Below, piece by piece: positions 18,563-26,196 of a DNA stretch of 64,000 nucleotides. Within the stretch, counting starts at the first letter, position 1; each line of letters begins with the position of its first letter. Where the stretch lies: NCBI GenBank assembly GCA_004299235.1, contig SCQL01000028.1:124001-188000 (forward strand), given 5' to 3'. Source of the DNA: a bacterium. GTDB taxonomy: Bacteria > Chloroflexota > Dormibacteria > Dormibacterales > Dormibacteraceae. The position numbers and the translations under genes were made by a program. The notes beneath the pieces are model-generated. The model did not search any database. It saw nothing but the letters and a program-made list of their open reading frames with translations, and was not told the DNA's origin.

Positions 18563-19642
18563 ATGGCAGTCCCATCCTCCCAGCAGGTTCTCTCTGTCCT
18601 CGGGCACATCCAGGATCCCGACCTCGGCCGAGACGTGGTCAGCCTCGGCATGATCAAGGAGCTGGAGGTCAGCCCGCAGGGCAAGGTCAGCTTCACCTTC
18701 GAGCTCACCACGCCCGCGTGCCCGGTGCGCGACCGCTTCAAGACCCAGGCCCAGGACCTCGTGGGCGAGATTCCCGGCGTCACCGGAGTCGAGATCCGGA
18801 TGACGGCGAACGTCCGCCAGGCCTTCATGCGACCCAAGCCGTCCGAGGTGCTGCCCGGGGTCAAGCAGACCATCGCGGTCGCTTCGGGCAAGGGCGGCGT
18901 CGGCAAGTCGACCGTGGCCGTCAACCTGGCGGCGGCTCTGCGCCTGGCCGGAGCCGAGGTCGGGCTGCTCGACGCTGACATCTACGGGCCTTCGATCCCG
19001 GCGATGACCGGCTCCAAGAGCGTGCCGGAGCAGGTCAACGGCCGCCTCAAGCCCATCGAGGCCCACGGCCTGAAGCTGATGTCCTTCGGCCACATCTACC
19101 CCGGCGAGCAGCCCACCATCTATCGCGGCCCGATGGTCGGCAAGGCGATCGAGGCCATGATGGTGCAGGTCGACTGGGGTCGCCTCGACTACCTGGTCAT
19201 CGACCTTCCCCCCGGCACCGGCGATGCTTCATTGACTCTGGCGCAGGCGGTCCCGCTGACGGGCGTCGCCATCGTCTGCACGCCGCAGGACGTCGCCACA
19301 GACATCGCCATCAAGGCGCTCCAGATGTTCCGGAAGCTCAATGTGACCCCGCTCGGGCTGATCGAGAACATGAGCTGGTACACCTGCCCGAGCTGCGGTC
19401 ACCGCCACGAGATCTTCAGCCACGGCGGGGCCGAGTCGGCCGCCAGGCGCCTCGGGGTTCCGTTTCTCGGTGCCATCCCGCTGGAGGAGGGCATCCGCGA
19501 GGACGCGGACACGGGGACCCCGATCGTCATCTCGCGTCCTGATTCCCCCGGTGCGAAGGCATTCGTCGCCATCGCATCCCAGGTCGCCGCGCGCACGTCC
19601 ATCCAGTCGTACCGCCAGCTGCCGGTCATCAACGTCCACTAG
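18563..19642 (+). CDS. Mrp/ApbC P-loop ATPase, Fe-S cluster carrier
   Basis: This 359-residue protein should bind and transfer iron-sulfur clusters to apoproteins. It has an N-terminal DUF59/MIP18 domain (residues ~1-95, with CPVRDRF), then the deviant Walker A SGKGGVGKST, DADIYGPSIP, and a C-terminal CPSC pair that bridges the cluster in the dimer. ATG at 18563 is preferred over a TTG two codons earlier. Confidence 0.94.
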   Translation: MAVPSSQQVLSVLGHIQDPDLGRDVVSLGMIKELEVSPQGKVSFTFELTTPACPVRDRFKTQAQDLVGEIPGVTGVEIRMTANVRQAFMRPKPSEVLPGVKQTIAVASGKGGVGKSTVAVNLAAALRLAGAEVGLLDADIYGPSIPAMTGSKSVPEQVNGRLKPIEAHGLKLMSFGHIYPGEQPTIYRGPMVGKAIEAMMVQVDWGRLDYLVIDLPPGTGDASLTLAQAVPLTGVAIVCTPQDVATDIAIKALQMFRKLNVTPLGLIENMSWYTCPSCGHRHEIFSHGGAESAARRLGVPFLGAIPLEEGIREDADTGTPIVISRPDSPGAKAFVAIASQVAARTSIQSYRQLPVINVH

Positions 19643-19651
19643 GCAAGACAG

Positions 19652-19963
19652 CTGCAAGACCCAGATCCGTTTCCGCTCAGCGTCGATGTCGACCGCGAGC
19701 GCCAGGTCATGGACGTCTCGTGGGAGGACGGCCACCGCAGCTCCTTCTCCGGCGAACAGCTCAGGTGGGCGTGCCCCTGCGCCGAATGTCGCGGCGAAGG
19801 CGGCGGCCCAGGGCGCCTGGCCAGGGTTAAAAGCCTGGCTCCCGAGGAGCTCCGAGTCAAGGACGTGACTCTCGTCGGTCAGTACGCGCTCCAGATCGTA
19901 TTCGAAAGCGGGCACGCCACCGGCCTGTACACCTTCGCCCTCCTGCGCCGGCTGGGGTCCTGA
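19652..19963 (+). CDS. DUF971 (GBBH-like N-terminal domain) protein
   Basis: DUF971 is a small domain often found near Mrp and other Fe-S proteins, with no settled function. The core here is VSWEDGHRSSFSGEQLRWACPCAEC followed by a second strand region. The first ordinary start, ATG at 19709, would remove the first strand, which is still recognisable upstream (PLSVDVDRERQV). In the 22 codons between the mrp stop and that ATG the only plausible start is CTG at 19652. The gene follows mrp directly and is probably co-transcribed with it. Confidence 0.68.
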   Translation: MQDPDPFPLSVDVDRERQVMDVSWEDGHRSSFSGEQLRWACPCAECRGEGGGPGRLARVKSLAPEELRVKDVTLVGQYALQIVFESGHATGLYTFALLRRLGS

Positions 19964-19988
19964 CCCGGGAGCGCACTTCTGGGATAAT
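19960..19988 (+). promoter_or_regulatory. Possible promoter of the DUF3048 gene
   Basis: CTGACC (19960-19965) and GATAAT (19983-19988) are spaced 17 bases apart. The TTG start of the next gene is 12 bases beyond, so the transcript would be nearly leaderless. The -35 match is weak. Confidence 0.3.
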
Positions 19989-20000
19989 CCCGGCGGCCCG

Positions 20001-21593
20001 TTGTCGCCCTCCACGTCGCCACCACCGGTCGAGCCCACGTCTCCCCTGGCCGTATCACGCCGTCGAGCCAGGCATCGTGGTCGGATAGGGCACCGCGGTT
20101 GGATCGCGGCCGGCGCGGCCTTCGCCCTCCTGTTCACGGGCACGGGCGCATACCTCGCCTACACGAACACGTTGCCGACCACGGTCACGACCAACTTCAA
20201 GAACGGGCAGAAGGACCTTCCGATCCACGGCCCGCTGCTGTTCACGTTCAGCCGCCCGGTCGCGCTGCCCGTCCTGGAGGCGGCGCTTTCGATCACGCCG
20301 GCGACAGACGGCACCCTCACGGCGGTCTCCGGCCAGACGCAGTACTCGTGGTCTCCGACCAAGCCGCTCGCCGAGCTGACCACCTACAGGGTCGACCTGA
20401 AGGCGATGGTCGACGTCGGCCACCATCGGGTGAAGGCGGCCGAGTGGACCTTCTCCACGAACATCGTGCCCCGCCTCACCTCCGTGAGCGTGAACGGCGG
20501 GCCCCCGCTCGCGGACGGTTCGGAGATCGACCCCGGGTCGACCTTGACGCTCACCTTCAACGATGCGATGGAGCCGGTGACGATCAGGGTGACGGTCGAC
20601 AACCAGCAGGCGGAGCTGACGTGGGCCGCCGGCGACCGGAGCGCGACCCTGTCGCTGGCAGGCATGCCGTCGGGCCCCCTGGTGGTCCAGATGGGACCGG
20701 GCGGCCGGGACCAGACCCGTCACCTGGTAACCGGGACGTTCACCCTGAAGACGGGTCTCTACTACCACGATCGCGAGCCCACGACGCCATTGAAATACCC
20801 CGCCCTCATCCAGATCCCCAACGACGAGTTCGCGTGGGATCAGAACGGGCTGCAGGCGGCCGACGTCGTGTTCGAGTACCTGGCCGAGGGCGGCATCACC
20901 CGCCTCACCGCGATCTTCGAGAACGCCCCGGATCTGATCGGCCCGATGCGCTCGAGCCGCTTCATCTCGCTGAAGATCGCCCGTCACTACAAAGGCCTGC
21001 TGTTCCAATCAGGGGAGTCGCAGGCGACCCGCGCTCGGGCGCAAGCCGACCCGGTGCCGCAGTTCTTCGACACCGTCGGGTACCAGTTCCGCACGTCGGC
21101 GCGCTACGCCCCCGACAACCTGATGATCAAAGGACCGGCCGTCAATGGCGCCGAGCAGAACTATTTCTCCGGCCTCCCGGCCTACACCCTCCCCAAGGCC
21201 CGCCCCGTCCTCAGCGGCGGCGCCCCCGCCGCCACGATCAACGTCGACGAGCACTACTCGGTGTACCGGTACGACCCGCTCACGGGCACCTATCAAAAGT
21301 CCGAGCTGAGCCACCCTTACGCGGACGCCAGCCTGAGGCAGCCCCTGCGCATCGAGATGCTGATCGTCCTGCACACTCAGGAGCAGCTATTGGACGTGGG
21401 CGACGGTCACGGGGCTCACATCCACGACTTCAACCTCGACACGGGCGGCCGCGTCGAGATCGACTACAAGGGGATGCGGTACGCGGGATCGTGGAGCTCG
21501 ATCGACAGCCACGGACCGCTGACCTTCACCCTCGCCGGCGGCCAGCCGGTCAGCCTCCCGCCCGGCCTCGTCTGGATCGACGTCACCGGCTAG
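20001..21593 (+). CDS. Membrane-anchored DUF3048 protein with Ig-like repeats
   Basis: This 530-residue protein has one N-terminal membrane anchor (residues ~33-55) and should be mostly extracytoplasmic. Residues ~65-250 look like two Ig-like (Big_5) beta domains. The C-terminal ~280 residues match DUF3048, the domain of YerB-type lipoproteins (AADVVFEYLAEGGITRLTAI, IGPMRSSR, ending in PGLVWIDVTG). The role is unknown. The TTG start at 20001 fits the promoter spacing. The TAG stop is formed by the first three bases of the 223-bp repeat, so the original C-terminus may have been altered when the element inserted. Confidence 0.82.
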   Translation: MSPSTSPPPVEPTSPLAVSRRRARHRGRIGHRGWIAAGAAFALLFTGTGAYLAYTNTLPTTVTTNFKNGQKDLPIHGPLLFTFSRPVALPVLEAALSITPATDGTLTAVSGQTQYSWSPTKPLAELTTYRVDLKAMVDVGHHRVKAAEWTFSTNIVPRLTSVSVNGGPPLADGSEIDPGSTLTLTFNDAMEPVTIRVTVDNQQAELTWAAGDRSATLSLAGMPSGPLVVQMGPGGRDQTRHLVTGTFTLKTGLYYHDREPTTPLKYPALIQIPNDEFAWDQNGLQAADVVFEYLAEGGITRLTAIFENAPDLIGPMRSSRFISLKIARHYKGLLFQSGESQATRARAQADPVPQFFDTVGYQFRTSARYAPDNLMIKGPAVNGAEQNYFSGLPAYTLPKARPVLSGGAPAATINVDEHYSVYRYDPLTGTYQKSELSHPYADASLRQPLRIEMLIVLHTQEQLLDVGDGHGAHIHDFNLDTGGRVEIDYKGMRYAGSWSSIDSHGPLTFTLAGGQPVSLPPGLVWIDVTG

Positions 21594-21813
21594 TGCACTG
21601 TCCCGGAAATGCGTTGTGGGATCGCCACCAGAGTGGTCCAGATGCTAGGCGTCGGCGAGCACCGGAGCGAGTGCACCTGCCGTGCGTGAGCGAGGAGCGG
21701 AGCCGACAACGACGCAGATGGGCCGCTGTGGGGGATGAGTTTCGGCGCAGCCGAAATTGCACCGCCCCGCAGGGGCGCTGCAACCCGCAAGGTGTTTCTG
21801 GGTCGGTGCACTA
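21591..21813. mobile_element. MITE-like element, copy 1 (223 bp)
   Basis: The element is bounded by imperfect terminal inverted repeats of about 28 bp (TAGTGCACTGTCCCGGAAAT at the left, TAGTGCACCGACCCAGAAAC on the other strand at the right). It carries no transposase. Copy 2 at 31697-31919 is the same length and differs at six positions. TA at both ends fits a TA target duplication, as made by IS630/mariner transposases. Inside are hairpins TTTCGGC-GCA-GCCGAAA (21740-21756) and a long stem (21757-21783). It sits between convergent genes and supplies the stop codon of the DUF3048 gene. Confidence 0.85.
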
Positions 21814-21824
21814 AACGGCTGCGG

Positions 21825-22757
21825 TCAGGTCCGCGCGCCGTCCTTCAGCGCGGTCACGTACATGGATGCGGCGACCGCGGCCGTGGTGCCGTCACCGACG
21901 GCGGTCGCGATCTGCTTGGTCAGCTGCGCGCGCACATCGCCGACCGCCCAGATGCCCTCGACGGAGGTCTGCATGTCGCGACCGGTCAGGATGTAGCCCG
22001 CCTCGTCGTGATCGACGTGCACCTTGAGCAGCCCCGAGTTGGGCACGAAGCCGATGAAGACGAACACCCCGCCGACCGGCAGCTCCTTGCAATGCCCGTG
22101 CTGCTCGTAGTGAACGGTGCGCACCTTGTCGTCGCCGGCGATCTCCTTGACGGCGGCGTCGAAGATGAACTCGATCTTCGGGTTGGCGCGGGCGCGCTCG
22201 ACCAGGATCGGCTGCGCGCGCAGCTCGCTGCGCCGGTGGAGGATGTGGACCTTCGACGCGTACCGGGTGAGGAAGTCCCCCTCCTCGACGGCGGCGTCGC
22301 CGCCACCCACCACGGCCAGCTCCTGGCCCTTGAAGAACGCCCCGTCGCAGACCGCGCAGTAGCTGACGCCCCGGCCCCAGAACTCCTTCTCGCCAGGCAC
22401 CTTCAGGTACCGCGGCAATCCGCCCGCGGCCAGGATGAGGGCTCGGGTGCGAAGCTCCGCGCCGGACTCCAGCCGGATCACCTTCGTCGATCCCTCGACG
22501 TCGACCTCTTTGACCGGCTCGAAATCGCGGACCTCGACGTCGAACCTGCGGGCGTGGTCGCCCATCTTGGTGGCGAGCTCTGAGCCGAGGATGGATTCAA
22601 AGCCCGGGTAGTCCTCAATCAGCTCGGTGTTCAATAGCTGACCGCCTAGCGGCCCGCGGTCGACCAGCACCGTCTTCAGGTTCATCCGAGCCGTGTAGAG
22701 CGCGGCCGCCAGCCCGGCCGGGCCGCCTCCCACGATGACGACGTCGTAGTCAATCAC
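21825..22757 (-). CDS. trxB: Thioredoxin reductase
   Basis: This 310-residue flavoprotein uses NADPH to reduce thioredoxin. It has the FAD motif VVIVGGGPAGLAAALY, the redox-active CAVC, the NADPH motif VVGGGDAAVEEGDFL and the C-terminal GIWAVGDVR. The GTG start at 22757 has AAGGTGA six bases upstream. It lies 46 bases after the FixX-like ferredoxin gene on the same strand. An additional reducing target may be that ferredoxin, but this is only suggested by position. Confidence 0.95.
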   Translation of the reverse strand: MIDYDVVIVGGGPAGLAAALYTARMNLKTVLVDRGPLGGQLLNTELIEDYPGFESILGSELATKMGDHARRFDVEVRDFEPVKEVDVEGSTKVIRLESGAELRTRALILAAGGLPRYLKVPGEKEFWGRGVSYCAVCDGAFFKGQELAVVGGGDAAVEEGDFLTRYASKVHILHRRSELRAQPILVERARANPKIEFIFDAAVKEIAGDDKVRTVHYEQHGHCKELPVGGVFVFIGFVPNSGLLKVHVDHDEAGYILTGRDMQTSVEGIWAVGDVRAQLTKQIATAVGDGTTAAVAASMYVTALKDGART

Positions 22758-22803
22758 TGCATCACCTTGAATAGCGCTAGGAGCAGGACGTATTCCGAGA
22801 ACC

Positions 22804-23091
22804 CTAGCCGTGCTTGAACTGGGCGCCGTAGCCGCCCCGCGGGGAGCGGCAGGCGATGTTGTCAAACGGGCAACCGATCGAGCAGGCGCCGCATTCGATG
22901 CAGTTGCCAAAGCTCACCAGCGTCTTCTGCTGCTCCTGGTTCCACTCGTAGACGCCGGCCGGGCAGAAGTGGGTGCAGTACTTGCCTTCGCATTTCGTGC
23001 CGCAGACCTGCTGGTCGATGATCTCGATGTGGGGACGGCCGGTGTCCTCGTTGTACTTGACGGTGAAGAGCTTGTCGGTGAGCTTCTGCAT
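22804..23091 (-). CDS. FixX-like ferredoxin
   Basis: This 95-residue ferredoxin-like protein matches FixX, the small partner of ETF:quinone oxidoreductase-type complexes. Cysteines lie in VCGTKCEGKYCTHFCPAG and in the second group CIECGACSIGCPFDN. FixX is usually encoded in fixABCX, but no fixA, fixB or fixC gene lies nearby. The ATG at 23091 starts two bases after the stop of the M20 peptidase gene. Its electron partner is unknown. Confidence 0.85.
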   Translation of the reverse strand: MQKLTDKLFTVKYNEDTGRPHIEIIDQQVCGTKCEGKYCTHFCPAGVYEWNQEQQKTLVSFGNCIECGACSIGCPFDNIACRSPRGGYGAQFKHG

Positions 23092-23093
23092 GT

Positions 23094-24461
23094 CTAAGCG
23101 GCGCCGAATCTGTCCCAGACGCGGCACATCAACCGCACCGTGTTGATGTAGTCGGCGGCGTGAATGTTCTCGTTGGGGGCATGGATCCGGTTGTCAGGCC
23201 GGCCGACGCCGACCGGCAGCACGGTCGGGATGCCGAGGTCCGACACCACCGGGTGCATCGGCCCGGTCGCGGGCATGAACGGCCACAGGATCGGCTCGCC
23301 GTACAGCTCTCGAACGGATTCGATGACACTTCGCGCGACGGCCGAGCCCGGGTCGGAGCGCGCGGGCTTCTCGGCGTCGAACCAGACGATCTCGACCTGC
23401 TCGAAACCATGCGAATCGAGGTGCTGGCGAAGCTGCGTGACGACATCGGCCGGGTCCTGGTCGGGTATCAGCCGGAAGTCGAGCTTGGCCGTGGCTTCGG
23501 CCGGGAGCACGGTCTTGGAGCCGGGGCCCTGGTAACCGGTGGTCACGCCGGCGATGTTGCACGTCGGCGTGAACAGCATCTGCTCGATCACCTCGCTGGA
23601 GCCGGGATCGCGGACCAGGCGTTTGAAGCCGACCAGCTGCTTCCGCCTGTCCACCTCCGGATCGATCGTCGCCATCATCCTGCGGTCGGCCTCGGTCGGC
23701 TTGACGACCTTGTCGTAGAAGCCGTCGAGCCGGACGTTCATGTCCTGGTCGCGCAGACTGGCGAGCGCACCGATCAGGTACATCGCCGCCGACGGATAGA
23801 TGGACGCGAAGCCGGAGTGCTGGTCGAAGTCGAGCATCCTGACGCGCAGCTGCACGTACAGGAGGCCGCGGCAGCCGAACTGGAGCGTCGGTCTGCCCGC
23901 GTCGTCGAAGGAAGTGCCCGACTCCCAGAGGCAGCCGTCCGCGCCGAGCTTGGCCGAATGCTCGTGGGCGATCTTCTCGAACGTCTTGGATCCAATCTCC
24001 TCTTCGCCTTCGACCAGAAAGCGCAGCGTGACCGGAACGCCGCCCAGTCCCTTGAGGGTCTCGAGCGCGTGGATGCGCGCCATCACGTCGGCTTTGTCGT
24101 CGGCGACTCCACGCGCGACGATGCGGCCGTCCTTCTCGACCGGCTCGAACGGCGGCGAGTCCCACAGGTCGATCGGGTCCACCGGCTGGACGTCGTAATG
24201 CTGGTACAGGAGCAGCCTCCGTCTGCCCGCGCCGGGCACCTCCGCGTACAGAGCCGGCATCCCGCCCGCTTCCAGCGTCTCCACGCGATCCGTGAAACGA
24301 GCCAGGCGCTCCGCCAGCCAATCGCGAGCCGGCCTGACCGCGTCCTGACCGTGGTTGGAGATGCTTGGAAAGGCGCAGAGCTCCTTCAACTCCTCGACGA
24401 AGCGCCGCGAGTTCTTTTCGATGTACGCGTCGACCGCGCTGGTCGAGATCACAGCCCTCAT
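23094..24461 (-). CDS. M20-family metallopeptidase (dipeptidase)
   Basis: This 455-residue zinc peptidase has the M20 motifs HYDVQPVDPIDLWDSPPF and GVADDKADVMARI, with the catalytic glutamates in EGEEEIGS. The C-terminus carries the metal ligand His near the HAPNENIHAADYI motif. Substrates are probably dipeptides or N-acylated amino acids. It heads an apparent M20-fixX-trxB operon and is divergent from yyaL, 22 bases away. Confidence 0.92.
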   Translation of the reverse strand: MRAVISTSAVDAYIEKNSRRFVEELKELCAFPSISNHGQDAVRPARDWLAERLARFTDRVETLEAGGMPALYAEVPGAGRRRLLLYQHYDVQPVDPIDLWDSPPFEPVEKDGRIVARGVADDKADVMARIHALETLKGLGGVPVTLRFLVEGEEEIGSKTFEKIAHEHSAKLGADGCLWESGTSFDDAGRPTLQFGCRGLLYVQLRVRMLDFDQHSGFASIYPSAAMYLIGALASLRDQDMNVRLDGFYDKVVKPTEADRRMMATIDPEVDRRKQLVGFKRLVRDPGSSEVIEQMLFTPTCNIAGVTTGYQGPGSKTVLPAEATAKLDFRLIPDQDPADVVTQLRQHLDSHGFEQVEIVWFDAEKPARSDPGSAVARSVIESVRELYGEPILWPFMPATGPMHPVVSDLGIPTVLPVGVGRPDNRIHAPNENIHAADYINTVRLMCRVWDRFGAA

Positions 24462-24483
24462 TGTTTCACCCTAACCTTGTCGT

Positions 24484-26163
24484 ATGGGCGAACCCGCCAG
24501 CGAGTTCCACTTCTCACCGCGCCCCAACCGCGCCGCCGAGATCAACTGGCACCCGTGGTCGGAGGCCGCCTTTGACGAGGCGAAGCAGAGCGGGCGCCCG
24601 ATCCTGCTCTCCATCTCCGCGGTGTGGTGCCACTGGTGTCACGTCATGGACGAGACCACCTACTCGCATCCGGGGATCATCGACCTGATCAACCGCGAAT
24701 ACCTGCCCATCCGTGTCGACAACGACGTCCGCCCCGACATCAACCAGCGCTACAACATGGGCGGCTGGCCGTCGACGGCTTTTCTGACCGCGTCGGGCGA
24801 CATCCTCACGGGCGCGACCTACCTCCCGCCGGACCAGATGGCGGACGCCCTGACGCGGGTCGCGGGCTATTACCGGACCAGCCAGGCCGAGATCGCCAGC
24901 CGCGTCCTCGAAGCGCGCAAGCGCGCCGGCTCCGCGATGGCCCGCAGCGCGGGGGAGCTCGACGACGGCATCGTCGATTCGATCCTGGGTGCGGTGACCA
25001 GCGCGTACGACCCGGAGTACGGCGGTTTCGGCAACGCACCCAAGTTTCCGCAGACCGACGCCATCCTGCTCCTGCTGGAGCAGGCGCTGCTGCGCTCCAG
25101 GCCCGAGCTGCGCCAGATGGCCGTCCACACGCTGGAGCAGATGGCCGGCGGTGGCACGTACGACCACGTCGAAGGTGGCTTCTTTCGCTACTCGACGACA
25201 CAGGACTGGAGCGTGCCCCATTTCGAGAAGATGCTCGAGGATCACGCCGGTCTTGTCGGCGGGGTCGCGCTCGGCGGCATGGACGCCGTGCTCGACACCA
25301 CGACGGGCTACCTGGATCGGGTCCTCCGGGACGAGAAGACAGGACTGTACGGCGGCAGCCAGGACGCGGACGAGCACTACTACTCCATGAACGCGGAGGA
25401 GCGCGCGCAGCGGCCGGGGCCGTTCATCGACCGGCGCGTCTACGCGTCCTGGAACGCCGCCCTCGGCATCGCCTACCTCGACGCCGCATTGCGACGCCAA
25501 CGCCCTGCGTTGCGCGAGCACGCGACCAGGCTGCTCGAGCGGCTGTTCCGCGACGCCCATCGCGAGGGCGAGGGCATGGCGCACGCCGAGGGGATCGGCG
25601 GCCAGCTGGGCGACCAGGTCTGGGCGCTCTGGGCCGCCATCCGCGCCTATCAATCCGGTCTCGGCGACCGCTGGCTGCCGGCTGCGCTGGAACTGGCCGC
25701 GCATCTCGAAGAGCGATACGGCGACGCCGAGCTCGGGGGGTATTTCGACCACGCGGGCGGCGACCAGCTCGGCCGCCTCGGCGAGCGGATCAAGCCGCTG
25801 GCCGAGAACTCGGTGGCGGCGATGGCGCTGGTCGAGCTGGACGTTTTGAGCGGCGACCCCGCGGCGCCCTACGCGGCGCGTGCCCGCCGCGCGCTCGAGT
25901 CGGTCGCGGCGCTCCCCCGGCAGTACGGGCTCATGGCAGCGGCCTTTGCTCGGGCGCTCGACCGCACGCGGCATGCGGTCAAGGTGACGACGCGCAACGA
26001 GGAGCTGGCCCGGGCCGCGGTCCTCGCCCATCCGTACACCGTGATCGACCCCCATGGAGACGAGCGCGCCGTGGTGTGCGTGGGCACCATATGCTTGGCG
26101 CCGGTGTCCACCCCGGCCGCGGTTGTCGCCGCATTGCAAGAGGCCAGGGCGCACCTTGCCTAG
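24484..26163 (+). CDS. YyaL/DUF255 thioredoxin-domain protein
   Basis: This 559-residue protein has an N-terminal thioredoxin-like domain with the hallmark WCHWCHVMDETTYSHP, followed by an (alpha/alpha)6-barrel region (PHFEKML, GGSQDADEHYY). The family (bacterial YyaL, animal SPATA20) has no firmly known reaction. It is about 100 residues shorter than many relatives; the shortening lies in the middle, after HFEKMLEDHAG. Confidence 0.9.
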   Translation: MGEPASEFHFSPRPNRAAEINWHPWSEAAFDEAKQSGRPILLSISAVWCHWCHVMDETTYSHPGIIDLINREYLPIRVDNDVRPDINQRYNMGGWPSTAFLTASGDILTGATYLPPDQMADALTRVAGYYRTSQAEIASRVLEARKRAGSAMARSAGELDDGIVDSILGAVTSAYDPEYGGFGNAPKFPQTDAILLLLEQALLRSRPELRQMAVHTLEQMAGGGTYDHVEGGFFRYSTTQDWSVPHFEKMLEDHAGLVGGVALGGMDAVLDTTTGYLDRVLRDEKTGLYGGSQDADEHYYSMNAEERAQRPGPFIDRRVYASWNAALGIAYLDAALRRQRPALREHATRLLERLFRDAHREGEGMAHAEGIGGQLGDQVWALWAAIRAYQSGLGDRWLPAALELAAHLEERYGDAELGGYFDHAGGDQLGRLGERIKPLAENSVAAMALVELDVLSGDPAAPYAARARRALESVAALPRQYGLMAAAFARALDRTRHAVKVTTRNEELARAAVLAHPYTVIDPHGDERAVVCVGTICLAPVSTPAAVVAALQEARAHLA

Positions 26164-26196
26164 GGCGCGTGCCTGACGGCCAGCGGCGAGGCGCGT

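Noticed and set aside
21583-21814. Short open frames on both strands of the 223-bp repeats
   Set aside because: They are short, lack ribosome sites and change with the inverted-repeat structure. They are better explained as non-coding MITE sequence.
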